A stretch of DNA of 12,826 nucleotides from DASZVN01 sp035547055. GTDB taxonomy: Bacteria > Pseudomonadota > Alphaproteobacteria > Rhizobiales > Methylopilaceae. Below the pieces are notes generated by a model. The model saw only the letters and a program-made list of their open reading frames with translations, was not told where the DNA came from and ran no database searches. The translations under genes and the position numbers were made by a program. The first letter of the stretch is position 1. Every line of letters begins with the position of its first letter. The stretch covers positions 1 to 12,826 of the forward strand of contig DASZVN010000208.1 in assembly GCA_035547055.1 (NCBI GenBank). Direction: 5' to 3'. Below, piece by piece: positions 6,824 to 12,826 of this stretch.

Positions 6824-8410
6824 TCAACGCAGCGCGACCTTGCCGTCGAGCGGCAGTGCCGTGAAGTCGTCGATCAGGATGTCGAGGTGGACGTGCCAGG
6901 TCCCGGCGGCCGGCACCACCAACCCGGCGACGCGCCACTGCGCCGGCCCAGCCGCGACCGCGGCACGCCGGATCGGCCCGATCCCGGCGGTGGGATCGGA
7001 CAGGACCAGCGTCACCCCCTTGGCCGCGAGCGGCTGGCCGTTCGGCGCCATCAGCGCGACCGCGATGGCGATCGGGCCGGCACGGCCGGGCGTCAGCGTC
7101 AGCATCGCCATGCCGGCCGGGGCTTCGAGGTCGAGCGTGGCCGGCGCCTCCGCCGCGGCAGCCAGCGCCCGCGGCGGCGGGGTCAGCCGCCAGCCCGCGA
7201 CGACGCCGAGGATGAGGGCTGCGACGACCGTTTCGGCGACGACCGAGCGAACCATCGCCGGCGCCGCGCCGGCTTGGCCAGCGACGAGGGCAGGCGTGAG
7301 GCGCCAGCGGTTCCACGCCGCGAGCGCGAGCAGCGCGAGGACCAGCGCCAGCTTGGCCGCGAACAGCCGGCCATAGGCCGTCGCCGGGATGGCCGCGAGC
7401 GAGCCGATCTGCACCACCGCCAGCGCGATCCCGCAGGCGGCGACGATGGCCACGGCGTAGGGCGCCCGGCGCGAGAACCGCATCAAAGCCGGCAGGTGGG
7501 CGGGATCGCGCATCCCGACCAGGAACGCCAGCGGCACCAGCGCACCGAGCCACCAGGCGAGCGCGGTCGCGTGCAGAAATACCGCCGGCCGGGTCAGCGC
7601 CTGCGGCGTGGCGGCGCTGGCGTGGCCGCTGGCGGCCAGCGCCAGCCCGACGCCGAGAAGCGCCAGGCCGGCGAGGATGCGCCGCGCGGAGCCCACCCCG
7701 AGCGAAGCGAGGGCGAGGACGAGCGCCGCGGCGGCGATCGCGGCGGTGACGCCGTAGGCGTTGGCGATGCCCTCGCGCCACACCATCGCCGACCCCAATG
7801 CCGCGAGCGGCCGGGCATAGGCGTCGAGACCCTGCAGGCCGACCGAGAGGACGACCGCGGCGAGGCCGGCCGCCGCGGCGCCGGCAACGGCCCGCTCCGC
7901 GGCCCGCGGGAGGCGGCCGCCGGCGGTCGAGGCGCGGAAGAAGGCGCCTCCGGCGCCCACGAACAGCCCGAGATAGAGGACGAGCCGGGTCAGCCAGATC
8001 GCGGCGTCGACCGGCGTCGGCGTCGCCGCGGCCTCTGCGGCCGGCGGCCGCGCGCTCGGTGCGCCGACCGAGAACACCACGGCACCGCCGACCGGGTGGC
8101 CGTCGAGCGAGACCACCCGCCAGCTCAGCGCATGCGTGCCCGGCGCGATCGCGCCGGGCGGGGTGATGACGATGGCGTTGCCCTGTCGTCGCCAGTCGGT
8201 GAGGGCGGCTCCTTTGTCGCCCTTTCCCGACAGGGACAGCGTGATCGGCGCCACCGGCTCGTCGAAGGTCAGCACCAATTGCCGCGGCGCGGCCGCGACG
8301 ATGGCGCCGTCGGCCGGCTCGGCCCCGACGAGCGCCGCATGGGCCAGCGCGGCCGGCGCCCACGACAGCGCGGCGAGGATGACGGCGGCCCGACCGAGCC
8401 GGCGCAGCAT
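6824..8410 (-). CDS. CopC-CopD fusion: periplasmic copper-binding domain plus membrane copper transporter, with C-terminal YtkA/FixH-like domain
   Basis: Complete 528-residue fusion. A signal peptide (1-23) should be cut before H24 (AHAALVGAEPADGA), leaving a mature N-terminal His. H24 together with D103 and H105 (SLDGHPVGG) matches the Cu(II) site of CopC proteins (His1, Asp, His). After an Ala/Pro linker (about 117-134) comes a CopD membrane domain with about eight helices (about 137-408). It includes SGHASAATP with H263, H280 in VFLHATALAWWLGALVPL, and YGRLFAAKLALVLALLALAAWNRWRLTP. A C-terminal soluble domain (about 422-528) ending TWHVHLDILIDDF resembles the YtkA/FixH-like domain often seen after CopD. 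The likely role is binding periplasmic copper and moving it inward. The ATG at 8410 lacks a clear Shine-Dalgarno; a REP-like repeat lies directly upstream, between it and the DUF1775 gene. Confidence 0.93.
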   Translation of the reverse strand: MLRRLGRAAVILAALSWAPAALAHAALVGAEPADGAIVAAAPRQLVLTFDEPVAPITLSLSGKGDKGAALTDWRRQGNAIVITPPGAIAPGTHALSWRVVSLDGHPVGGAVVFSVGAPSARPPAAEAAATPTPVDAAIWLTRLVLYLGLFVGAGGAFFRASTAGGRLPRAAERAVAGAAAAGLAAVVLSVGLQGLDAYARPLAALGSAMVWREGIANAYGVTAAIAAAALVLALASLGVGSARRILAGLALLGVGLALAASGHASAATPQALTRPAVFLHATALAWWLGALVPLAFLVGMRDPAHLPALMRFSRRAPYAVAIVAACGIALAVVQIGSLAAIPATAYGRLFAAKLALVLALLALAAWNRWRLTPALVAGQAGAAPAMVRSVVAETVVAALILGVVAGWRLTPPPRALAAAAEAPATLDLEAPAGMAMLTLTPGRAGPIAIAVALMAPNGQPLAAKGVTLVLSDPTAGIGPIRRAAVAAGPAQWRVAGLVVPAAGTWHVHLDILIDDFTALPLDGKVALR

Positions 8411-8504
8411 CGTCACTGCGAGGAACGGAGCGACGAAGCAATCCAGGCGTCGCGGGCTCGCCCCCAATGGATTGCTTCGCCTCGCGCGCAATGACAGGGC
8501 CCTG
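8411..8504. repeat. REP-like palindromic intergenic repeat ('CEERSDEAI' type)
   Basis: The left arm TCACTGCGAGGAACGGAG-CGACGAAGCAATCCA (8413-8445) mirrors the right arm TGGATTGCTTCGCC-TCGCGCGCAATGA (8468-8494), with minor differences and a 22-base centre. An outer CAGGGCCCTG palindrome lies at 8495-8504. Translated, the arms give the familiar CEERSDEAIQ and LDCFVAPFLAV peptides, the fingerprint of a dispersed repeat (consensus like TCATTGCGAGGAGCGAAGCG followed by ACGAAGCAATCC) found in many proteobacterial genomes. It fills the gap between the DUF1775 stop and the CopC-CopD start, ending one base before the ATG. As RNA it would form a long hairpin that may affect expression of the downstream gene. 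Confidence 0.85.
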
Positions 8505-8517
8505 AGCGCGAGGATCG

Positions 8518-9048
8518 TCACCGCTTCGGCGGCAGCAGTTCGAGGCTCGGGGCCGGGTGCTCGAGCTTTTCGGCGTCCTGTCCCGCCGCCGGAATTTCGA
8601 TCCAGCGGTTGGCGCCCTTGGCGCATTCCTGCACCGCGGGCCAATAGAGCCGGGTGCCGGGCTTCAGCGCGTCGCCGAGATAGGCGAACACCGCGAACTC
8701 GTCATAGTCGTCGTCGGGCAGGCGGCCGCTCCAGTCGACCTCCTTGACGCCCTCGGCGAGCGTCTGGCCGTGCATGAAGGCCACCGGGGCCGGGTATTTC
8801 CCGATGACGGTCGAGAGCGTCCAGCCCGGCTTCGGCTGCGGCTTCACGCCGATGACGCCATCGGGAATGCGGACGCGCACCTTGAGCGTGGGCTCGCCGT
8901 CGCAGCCGTGGGGAACGCGGAAGACGGCCTTGTAGAAGGTGCCCACGGTTGCCTCGGGCACCGCGAGGGTGATGTGAGCGGAGGCCGCCGAGGCGGCGAG
9001 CATGAAGGCGCCGCCGACCGCGGCGCCGAGAAGGCGGGAATGGGACAT
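8518..9048 (-). CDS. DUF1775 / YcnI-like copper-binding exported protein
   Basis: Complete 176-residue protein with a signal peptide ending ASA and a predicted mature N-terminal H25 (HITLAVPEATVG). DUF1775/YcnI proteins bind Cu(II) through a mono-histidine brace built on this first residue. Typical family motifs follow: FRVPHGCDGEPTLKVRVRIP (43-62), KPGWTLS (73-79), VDWSG (104-108), and the C-terminal W136PAVQEC...NRWIEIP. It lacks an obvious C-terminal membrane anchor, unlike Bacillus YcnI. Start: ATG at 9048 with a CAGGTT upstream. It lies between DUF2946 and CopC-CopD on the same strand. Its neighbours fit a copper acquisition or handling pathway in which it buffers or passes on periplasmic copper. 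Confidence 0.92.
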   Translation of the reverse strand: MSHSRLLGAAVGGAFMLAASAASAHITLAVPEATVGTFYKAVFRVPHGCDGEPTLKVRVRIPDGVIGVKPQPKPGWTLSTVIGKYPAPVAFMHGQTLAEGVKEVDWSGRLPDDDYDEFAVFAYLGDALKPGTRLYWPAVQECAKGANRWIEIPAAGQDAEKLEHPAPSLELLPPKR

Positions 9049-9068
9049 GGTGAACCTGCATGACGGCT

Positions 9069-9092
9069 CGGGGCCGCGCCGGCGCGGCCCCG
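9069..9092. other. Perfect 24-bp GC palindrome between DUF2946 and DUF1775 genes
   Basis: CGGGGCCGCGCC (9069-9080) is followed directly by its exact reverse complement (9081-9092), giving a gapless 24-bp palindrome about 20 bases upstream of the DUF1775 start. In RNA it can fold into a 10-bp stem with a 4-base loop. There is no T-run, so termination is unlikely. It may stabilise the upstream mRNA end, modulate ribosome access, or be a protein-binding site. Confidence 0.75.
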
Positions 9093-9117
9093 GATAGGAA
9101 GAACTGAGGTTTCGGAA

Positions 9118-9133
9118 CGCGGCGCGCGCCGCG
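9118..9133. other. Perfect 16-bp GC palindrome just after the DUF2946 stop
   Basis: CGCGGCGCGCGCCGCG is a perfect palindrome ending five bases from the DUF2946 stop codon (TGA at 9140-9138). It lies 25 bases from the 24-bp palindrome at 9069-9092. Together these account for nearly half of the 89-base gap. Confidence 0.6.
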
Positions 9134-9137
9134 GCGC

Positions 9138-9563
9138 TCACGCGGCGCCGGGTGGCGCGCGCGGCCGCGCATCCCAGTTGACGGGACGCCGCCGCCAAAG
9201 TTCCCGCCAGGGATGATCGGCGAAGGCTACCGTCGCCGCCGTCTGGGGCAGGGGGGCCGCCGCCGGCGGCACGGCGAGAGCGGCGACGCAGCCGGTGGCG
9301 CTGCAGAGCGCGCAGATGCCGTGATCGCCATGCCCGGTGGCCGGCGTGCCGGGCGCGGCATGGCCGCCGAGGGAGGCGCAGAGTGGCGGGACGACGCCGT
9401 CGATCGACCAGGCTTCGGCACCGGCCTCTGCGCCGCCGATCACGCCGGAAAGGATCGCCGCCGCCAGGAACAGGCAGGCGAGCGCCGCCGTCAGGAGCTG
9501 GCGGCGGCCCGGCTTTGCGACCCAGGGCCCGTGGCGGCGTTTCACGGCGGGGGAAGCTAGCAT
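9138..9563 (-). CDS. DUF2946 family membrane-anchored Cys/His protein
   Basis: Predicted 141-residue protein. A hydrophobic segment at about 22-44 (LLTAALACLFLAAAILSGVIGG) looks like an N-terminal anchor or uncut signal. The periplasmic part carries PLCASLGGHAAP (60-71) and GHGDHGICALC (77-87), the conserved Cys/His arrangement of DUF2946. It could bind a metal through H78, H81, C84 and C87. DUF2946 genes commonly sit in copper-related or TonB-receptor clusters. Here it is the first gene of the copper cluster, 89 bases before DUF1775, which strengthens the link. Function is unproven. The ATG at 9563 has no strong ribosome binding site; a GTG at 9545 is the alternative. It is divergent from the MscS-type gene across 119 bases. 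Confidence 0.82.
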   Translation of the reverse strand: MLASPAVKRRHGPWVAKPGRRQLLTAALACLFLAAAILSGVIGGAEAGAEAWSIDGVVPPLCASLGGHAAPGTPATGHGDHGICALCSATGCVAALAVPPAAAPLPQTAATVAFADHPWRELWRRRPVNWDARPRAPPGAA

Positions 9564-9682
9564 TGGCGCGCCGGCGGCCTATGTGGCATCCGGCCTCGGG
9601 CCTGCTGGATTGGTCCATCAGGCGCAAAACCGCCGTAGAATGAGGGCTCGATGCTGCGTCCGCCGTCCTGATTCGAGGGTTC
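9564..9682. promoter_or_regulatory. Divergent intergenic region (copper cluster / MscS channel)
   Basis: These 119 bases must hold the promoters of both divergent genes. On the plus strand TAGAAT (9636-9641) is a fair -10, but the nearest TTGGTC (9610-9615) is 20 bases upstream, too far for a standard promoter. On the minus strand I see no clear pair. I recognise no CueR- or CsoR-type operator here. GAGGG at 9675-9679, only three bases before the MscS ATG, is the likely but tightly spaced ribosome binding site. Confidence 0.4.
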
Positions 9683-12223
9683 ATGACGATCGTCCGCCGC
9701 CTCGCCGTTCTTGCGCTTCTCGCCCTGTGGCCGGCGGCCGCGCTTGCGCAGGCGGCTCCGGCGCCGGCCGCCAAGGCCGCGGCACCGGCCCCGGCGGCGC
9801 CGGCCGCCGCGGCCCCCACCAGCCCCGCCCCCAAGGTCCCGATCCCGCAGTTTCCCGCCGAGCAGGCCAAGCTCGACGGCTGGAAGGCTGTGCTGGAACA
9901 GGTCGAGCGTGATCTCCAGGCTTCCCGGCTTCGCGACGAGGCGCTCGACCAGCTTCGCGCCAAGGTCGCGGACGTGCAGGCAGCGGTCAGGGCGCTCTCG
10001 GCGACGATCAAGCCGCGGCTCGACCAGGCCAATGCCCGGCTCGCCGAGATCAAGCCGGCCAACCCGGCCGCTGCGGCCAGCCAGTCCGACGCGCTCAAGC
10101 AGGAGCAGGCGACCATCGCCGCCGAGGTCGCCGGCCTCCAGGGCGTCGCCCAGCAGGCCGAGCTGATCCAGGTCCGCGCCCAGCAGGACATCGACAGCAT
10201 CGCCAACCGGCGCCGCGCCATCCTTGCGAATTTCGTGCTGCGCCGCTCGCAGAGCCTGCTCGACCCGACGCTGTGGGCTGCCGTCGCGACCGCGGTCCCC
10301 ACCGCCGTGAGCGACCTCGTCCGGATCGGCGGCGACTGGGCCGGGACGCTGGTCGAGCGCACCGGCCGTTCGCTGCCGGCGCTGGCGCTGCTCGTCGTCG
10401 TGATCGGGTTCGCGGCGTTCATGCTCTCGCCCGGCCGGCGCTGGATCGCGGCCAGGACCGAGCGGAGCGTGATGGTGACCGAGCCGTCGACGCTGCGAAA
10501 GCTCAGCGCCGCCGTCGCCATTGCCGCGATCCATCTCGCGGTGCCGGCGATCGCCTTCTTCGTCCTCTACGAGGCGATGCGGGCGCTCGGCATCCTGCCG
10601 GGCCCGGTCGCAGGCATCGCCCGCGCCACCTTCACCGGGCTGGGCTTCGCCTTCTTCTTCTATGGCCTGACCTCGAGCATGCTGGCGCCGCGGCGGCCCG
10701 GCTGGCGGCTCGTCGGCGTCGGCGACCCGGCCGCGGCCCGGCTGGTGCCGCTCGCCGTCGCGATCGCGCTGGTGATGGCGGCCGGCACGGTGCTCGACGC
10801 GCTCAACCGCGCGATCTTCGCCCCGGCCGAGCTCGTGGTGGCGAGCCGCGGCGTCGTCGCGGTGGTCGGCGCCGTCCTGTTCATGGCGGCGCTGCGCCTG
10901 CTCGCCACCGACGGCGACGACGACGCGGCCCCGACCACGCGCTCGGCGTGGCGGCTCCTGATCCCGCTCGGCTGGGCGGTCGCGGTGCTGACGCTGGTGG
11001 CACCGCTCCTCGGTTTCGCCTCGCTCGGCCGCTTTGCGGAGCGCCAGGTCGTGGTGGTGGTGACGGTGCTGCTCGGCCTCGTCCTCCTCACCCGCTTCGC
11101 CGACGCGGTGATCATCGCGAATTTTTCGCTCCAGGCGCAGATCGGCAAGTTCATGCGCCACGGGGTGGGGCTTCGCGCCAGCACCATCCGCCAGATCGGG
11201 GTGGTGCTGAGTGGCCTGGCCCAGCTCCTCCTGATCCTGGTGGCGGCCTTCGTGGTGCTGGCGACCTGGGGGATCCAGTCGCAGGACGTGCTCGGCACCG
11301 TCGGCACCGCGTTCTTCGGCTTCAAGATCGCCGGGCTCACGATCTCGATCTCGGCGATCCTCGGCGCGATCGTGGTGTTCCTGGTCGGCCTCGTGGTGAC
11401 GCGCGCGGTCCAGCACTGGGTGCAGCGCCGGCTCCTGCCCGAGACCAGCCTCGACATCGGCCTGCAGACCTCGATCCAGACCGGGGTCGGCTATGTCGGC
11501 ATGGTGCTGGCGGCGATCGTCGCGCTGTCGTTCGCCGGCATCGGCCTGCAGAACATCGCCATCGTTGCCGGCGCGCTCTCGGTCGGGATCGGCTTCGGTC
11601 TGCAGTCGATCGTCAACAATTTCGTGTCGGGCCTGATCCTGATGGTCGAGCGGCCGTTCAAGATCGGCGACCGCATCGAGATCGGCGGCAAGATGGGCGT
11701 CGTCCGGCGCATCAGCGTGCGCTCGACGGTGGTGCAGACCTTCGACAACGCCTCGGTGATCGTGCCGAACGCCGATCTCATCAGCGGCCAGGTCACCAAC
11801 TGGATGCACGGCGACTTCTCGGCCCGCCTGACTATTCCCGTCGGCGTCTCCTACGCGACCGATCCGGACCGGATGATCCAGCTCCTGGTCGAGGAGGCGC
11901 AGGCCGACCGGCGCGTGCTGAAGGACCCGGCCCCGTTCGCGATCTTTACCAATTTCGGCGCCGATGCGCTTGAATTCACGCTATTTTTTACGGTCGGCAA
12001 CATCAATACCGACGGCGGCGCACAGAACGACATCCGCCTCGCCGTGCTGAAGCGGCTCCTGGCGGAGAAGATCGAGATCCCGAACGCCCAGCGCGACCTG
12101 CACCTCCGCGACATCGATCGGCTGGAGGCGCTCGTCCGGGGGCTCGCGACATCGGCGCGACCACCTGCGGACGACGACGTCACCTCGCTCGACGATCGCC
12201 GCCCGCGGCGCAGCCGGGAATAG
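9683..12223 (+). CDS. DUF3772 domain-containing mechanosensitive ion channel (MscS family)
   Basis: Complete 846-residue inner-membrane protein. A signal peptide (about 1-23, ending ALAQA) is followed by an Ala/Pro-rich linker (24-55). A periplasmic coiled-coil and DUF3772 region then spans about 60-190 (GWKAVLEQVERDLQASRLRDEALDQL). About ten membrane helices cover about 200-650. The last forms the MscS pore helix, AGALSVGIGFGLQSIVNNFVSG (629-650), rich in the Gly/Ala pattern of MscS TM3. The cytoplasmic beta domain follows: RPFKIGDRIEIGGKMGVVRRISVRSTVVQTFDNASVIVPNADL (657-699). The tail (about 820-846) is charged. Such large MscS relatives release solutes during osmotic downshock; some have regulatory periplasmic domains. 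The ORF is uninterrupted, and start ATG 9683 begins the signal peptide. The gene is divergent from the copper cluster and convergent with the next gene, two bases between stops. Confidence 0.93.
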   Translation: MTIVRRLAVLALLALWPAAALAQAAPAPAAKAAAPAPAAPAAAAPTSPAPKVPIPQFPAEQAKLDGWKAVLEQVERDLQASRLRDEALDQLRAKVADVQAAVRALSATIKPRLDQANARLAEIKPANPAAAASQSDALKQEQATIAAEVAGLQGVAQQAELIQVRAQQDIDSIANRRRAILANFVLRRSQSLLDPTLWAAVATAVPTAVSDLVRIGGDWAGTLVERTGRSLPALALLVVVIGFAAFMLSPGRRWIAARTERSVMVTEPSTLRKLSAAVAIAAIHLAVPAIAFFVLYEAMRALGILPGPVAGIARATFTGLGFAFFFYGLTSSMLAPRRPGWRLVGVGDPAAARLVPLAVAIALVMAAGTVLDALNRAIFAPAELVVASRGVVAVVGAVLFMAALRLLATDGDDDAAPTTRSAWRLLIPLGWAVAVLTLVAPLLGFASLGRFAERQVVVVVTVLLGLVLLTRFADAVIIANFSLQAQIGKFMRHGVGLRASTIRQIGVVLSGLAQLLLILVAAFVVLATWGIQSQDVLGTVGTAFFGFKIAGLTISISAILGAIVVFLVGLVVTRAVQHWVQRRLLPETSLDIGLQTSIQTGVGYVGMVLAAIVALSFAGIGLQNIAIVAGALSVGIGFGLQSIVNNFVSGLILMVERPFKIGDRIEIGGKMGVVRRISVRSTVVQTFDNASVIVPNADLISGQVTNWMHGDFSARLTIPVGVSYATDPDRMIQLLVEEAQADRRVLKDPAPFAIFTNFGADALEFTLFFTVGNINTDGGAQNDIRLAVLKRLLAEKIEIPNAQRDLHLRDIDRLEALVRGLATSARPPADDDVTSLDDRRPRRSRE

Positions 12224-12225
12224 CG

Positions 12226-12826
12226 CTACTTCCCGATGAAGCCGGTCAGAAGCTCGGCCGTGCGGTCCAGCATCTCGAGCTGGAGCATGTGGCCGCAAGG
12301 CAGGGTTTCGGTCTTCCAGGCCGGGTCGGCCTTCGTCTTCTCGTATGCCTTGACGAAGATGGTCGGCAGGTCGCCGGTGCAGAGCACGTAGAGCCGCTTG
12401 GCGATCTTGGCGTGGTCGCCGGAGAGCTTGAGATTCTCGACCAGCGTCGGAAGCGGATGCAGCCCGCGGGTGCCCATCAGGTGGCGGAATTCCTCCGGGA
12501 CCCGGCTCGGATCGCGCGGCGTTGCCGGCACGCCGATGCCACCGTTGTCCGCCGCGCCCTCGATGTTGCGCAGCATGCCCTCGCGGCCGATGAAATCGAA
12601 CGCAGATGTGCCGTTTTCCGGAAGGAACGCATCGAGATAGACGATGTGGCTGATCTTCGAGGCGAAGCGGTCGGCGACGCCGGTGATGACCATGCCGCCA
12701 TAGGAATGGCCGATCAGGGCGAAGTCGTCGAGATTCTCGCTCTCGATCACGCCGGCGACGTCCTGGATATGGGTCGACAGGTTGACGTTGCCGCTGAACA
12801 AATGGCGGCGCTCGCCGAGCCCGGTC
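12226..12826 (-). CDS. Alpha/beta hydrolase (methylesterase / hydroxynitrile-lyase-like), N-terminus beyond window
   Basis: The last 199 residues are visible; the reading frame continues upstream through TGLGERRHLFSGNVNLSTHI to the window edge. The TTG at 12801 is therefore an internal codon. The missing N-terminus should be some 35-60 residues, judging from family length (about 235-260). The nucleophile elbow is GHSYGG (catalytic Ser), the likely acid is the Asp in YVLCTGDLP, and the likely base is the His in LPCGHMLQLE. The TGLGER motif and the CTGD/GHMLQLE pattern match the plant SABP2/methylesterase and hydroxynitrile-lyase-like branch, whose bacterial members are mostly uncharacterised esterases. 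The substrate cannot be inferred. It converges on the MscS gene. Confidence 0.88.
   Translation of the reverse strand, partial: TGLGERRHLFSGNVNLSTHIQDVAGVIESENLDDFALIGHSYGGMVITGVADRFASKISHIVYLDAFLPENGTSAFDFIGREGMLRNIEGAADNGGIGVPATPRDPSRVPEEFRHLMGTRGLHPLPTLVENLKLSGDHAKIAKRLYVLCTGDLPTIFVKAYEKTKADPAWKTETLPCGHMLQLEMLDRTAELLTGFIGK

Noticed and set aside
6887..8494. 535-codon plus-strand open frame over CopC-CopD
   Set aside because: Low-complexity Arg/Asp/Gly-rich translation; the minus strand carries clear CopC and CopD motifs. Its tail CEERSDEAIQ is just the translated REP-like repeat.
9557..11809. 750-codon minus-strand open frame antisense to the MscS gene
   Set aside because: Composition is charged and repetitive (His/Asp/Arg/Glu runs), a GC-frame shadow of the well-supported MscS protein.
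11984..11989. Run of six T within the MscS gene as a slippage or frameshift site
   Set aside because: The frame continues normally to a conserved C-terminal domain on both sides. The run encodes Phe-Phe in a beta strand, and there is no alternative product of interest.
1..12826. CRISPR array, tRNA/rRNA genes, toxin-antitoxin or defence genes
   Set aside because: I looked for spaced direct repeats, cloverleaf-type sequences and paired small genes, and found none that I could support.

Overview
The window looks like an alphaproteobacterial chromosome segment. It is very GC-rich (roughly 70% by eye, not computed). It carries the comF - grxC - nitrilase - DUF1178 gene order that I associate with Alphaproteobacteria, a CcrM/CtrA-type TTAACCAT motif, and a REP-like palindrome of the 'CEERSDEAI' class. 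I do not claim a genus. No stretch longer than about 130 bp lacks a gene or mobile-element sequence.

Layout. (1) 1-137: one end of an IS5-family insertion sequence, with the first 21 codons of its transposase on the minus strand running off the left edge. (2) 268-2700, plus strand: comF-like phosphoribosyltransferase, glutaredoxin 3, a Nit1-type carbon-nitrogen hydrolase and a DUF1178 zinc-ribbon protein. The last three are tightly packed or overlapping and suggest a glutathione-centred housekeeping operon (thiol reduction plus repair of deaminated glutathione). (3) 2711-6046, minus strand: a 1111-residue exported protein with beta-rich AMIN-like segments followed by a long TPR/helical half, convergent with DUF1178. 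(4) 6132-9563, minus strand: a four-gene copper-handling cluster read DUF2946 -> DUF1775 (YcnI-like) -> CopC-CopD fusion -> SCO lipoprotein. These are exported or membrane proteins carrying recognisable copper-ligand motifs, probably feeding copper to the cytoplasm and/or to cytochrome oxidase assembly. (5) 9683-12223, plus strand: a large DUF3772-MscS mechanosensitive channel, divergent from the copper cluster. (6) 12226-12826, minus strand: the C-terminal part of an alpha/beta hydrolase of the plant methylesterase/hydroxynitrile-lyase-like group, cut by the right edge.

Most of the window is ordinary chromosome. The points that stand out are the dyad symmetries in every gap of the copper cluster (including a perfect 24-bp palindrome and a REP-like element), the unassigned AMIN/TPR protein with a possible CtrA half-site upstream, and the insertion sequence whose end lies 130 bp before comF. 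I did not find a convincing new defence, CRISPR, toxin-antitoxin or biosynthetic system.
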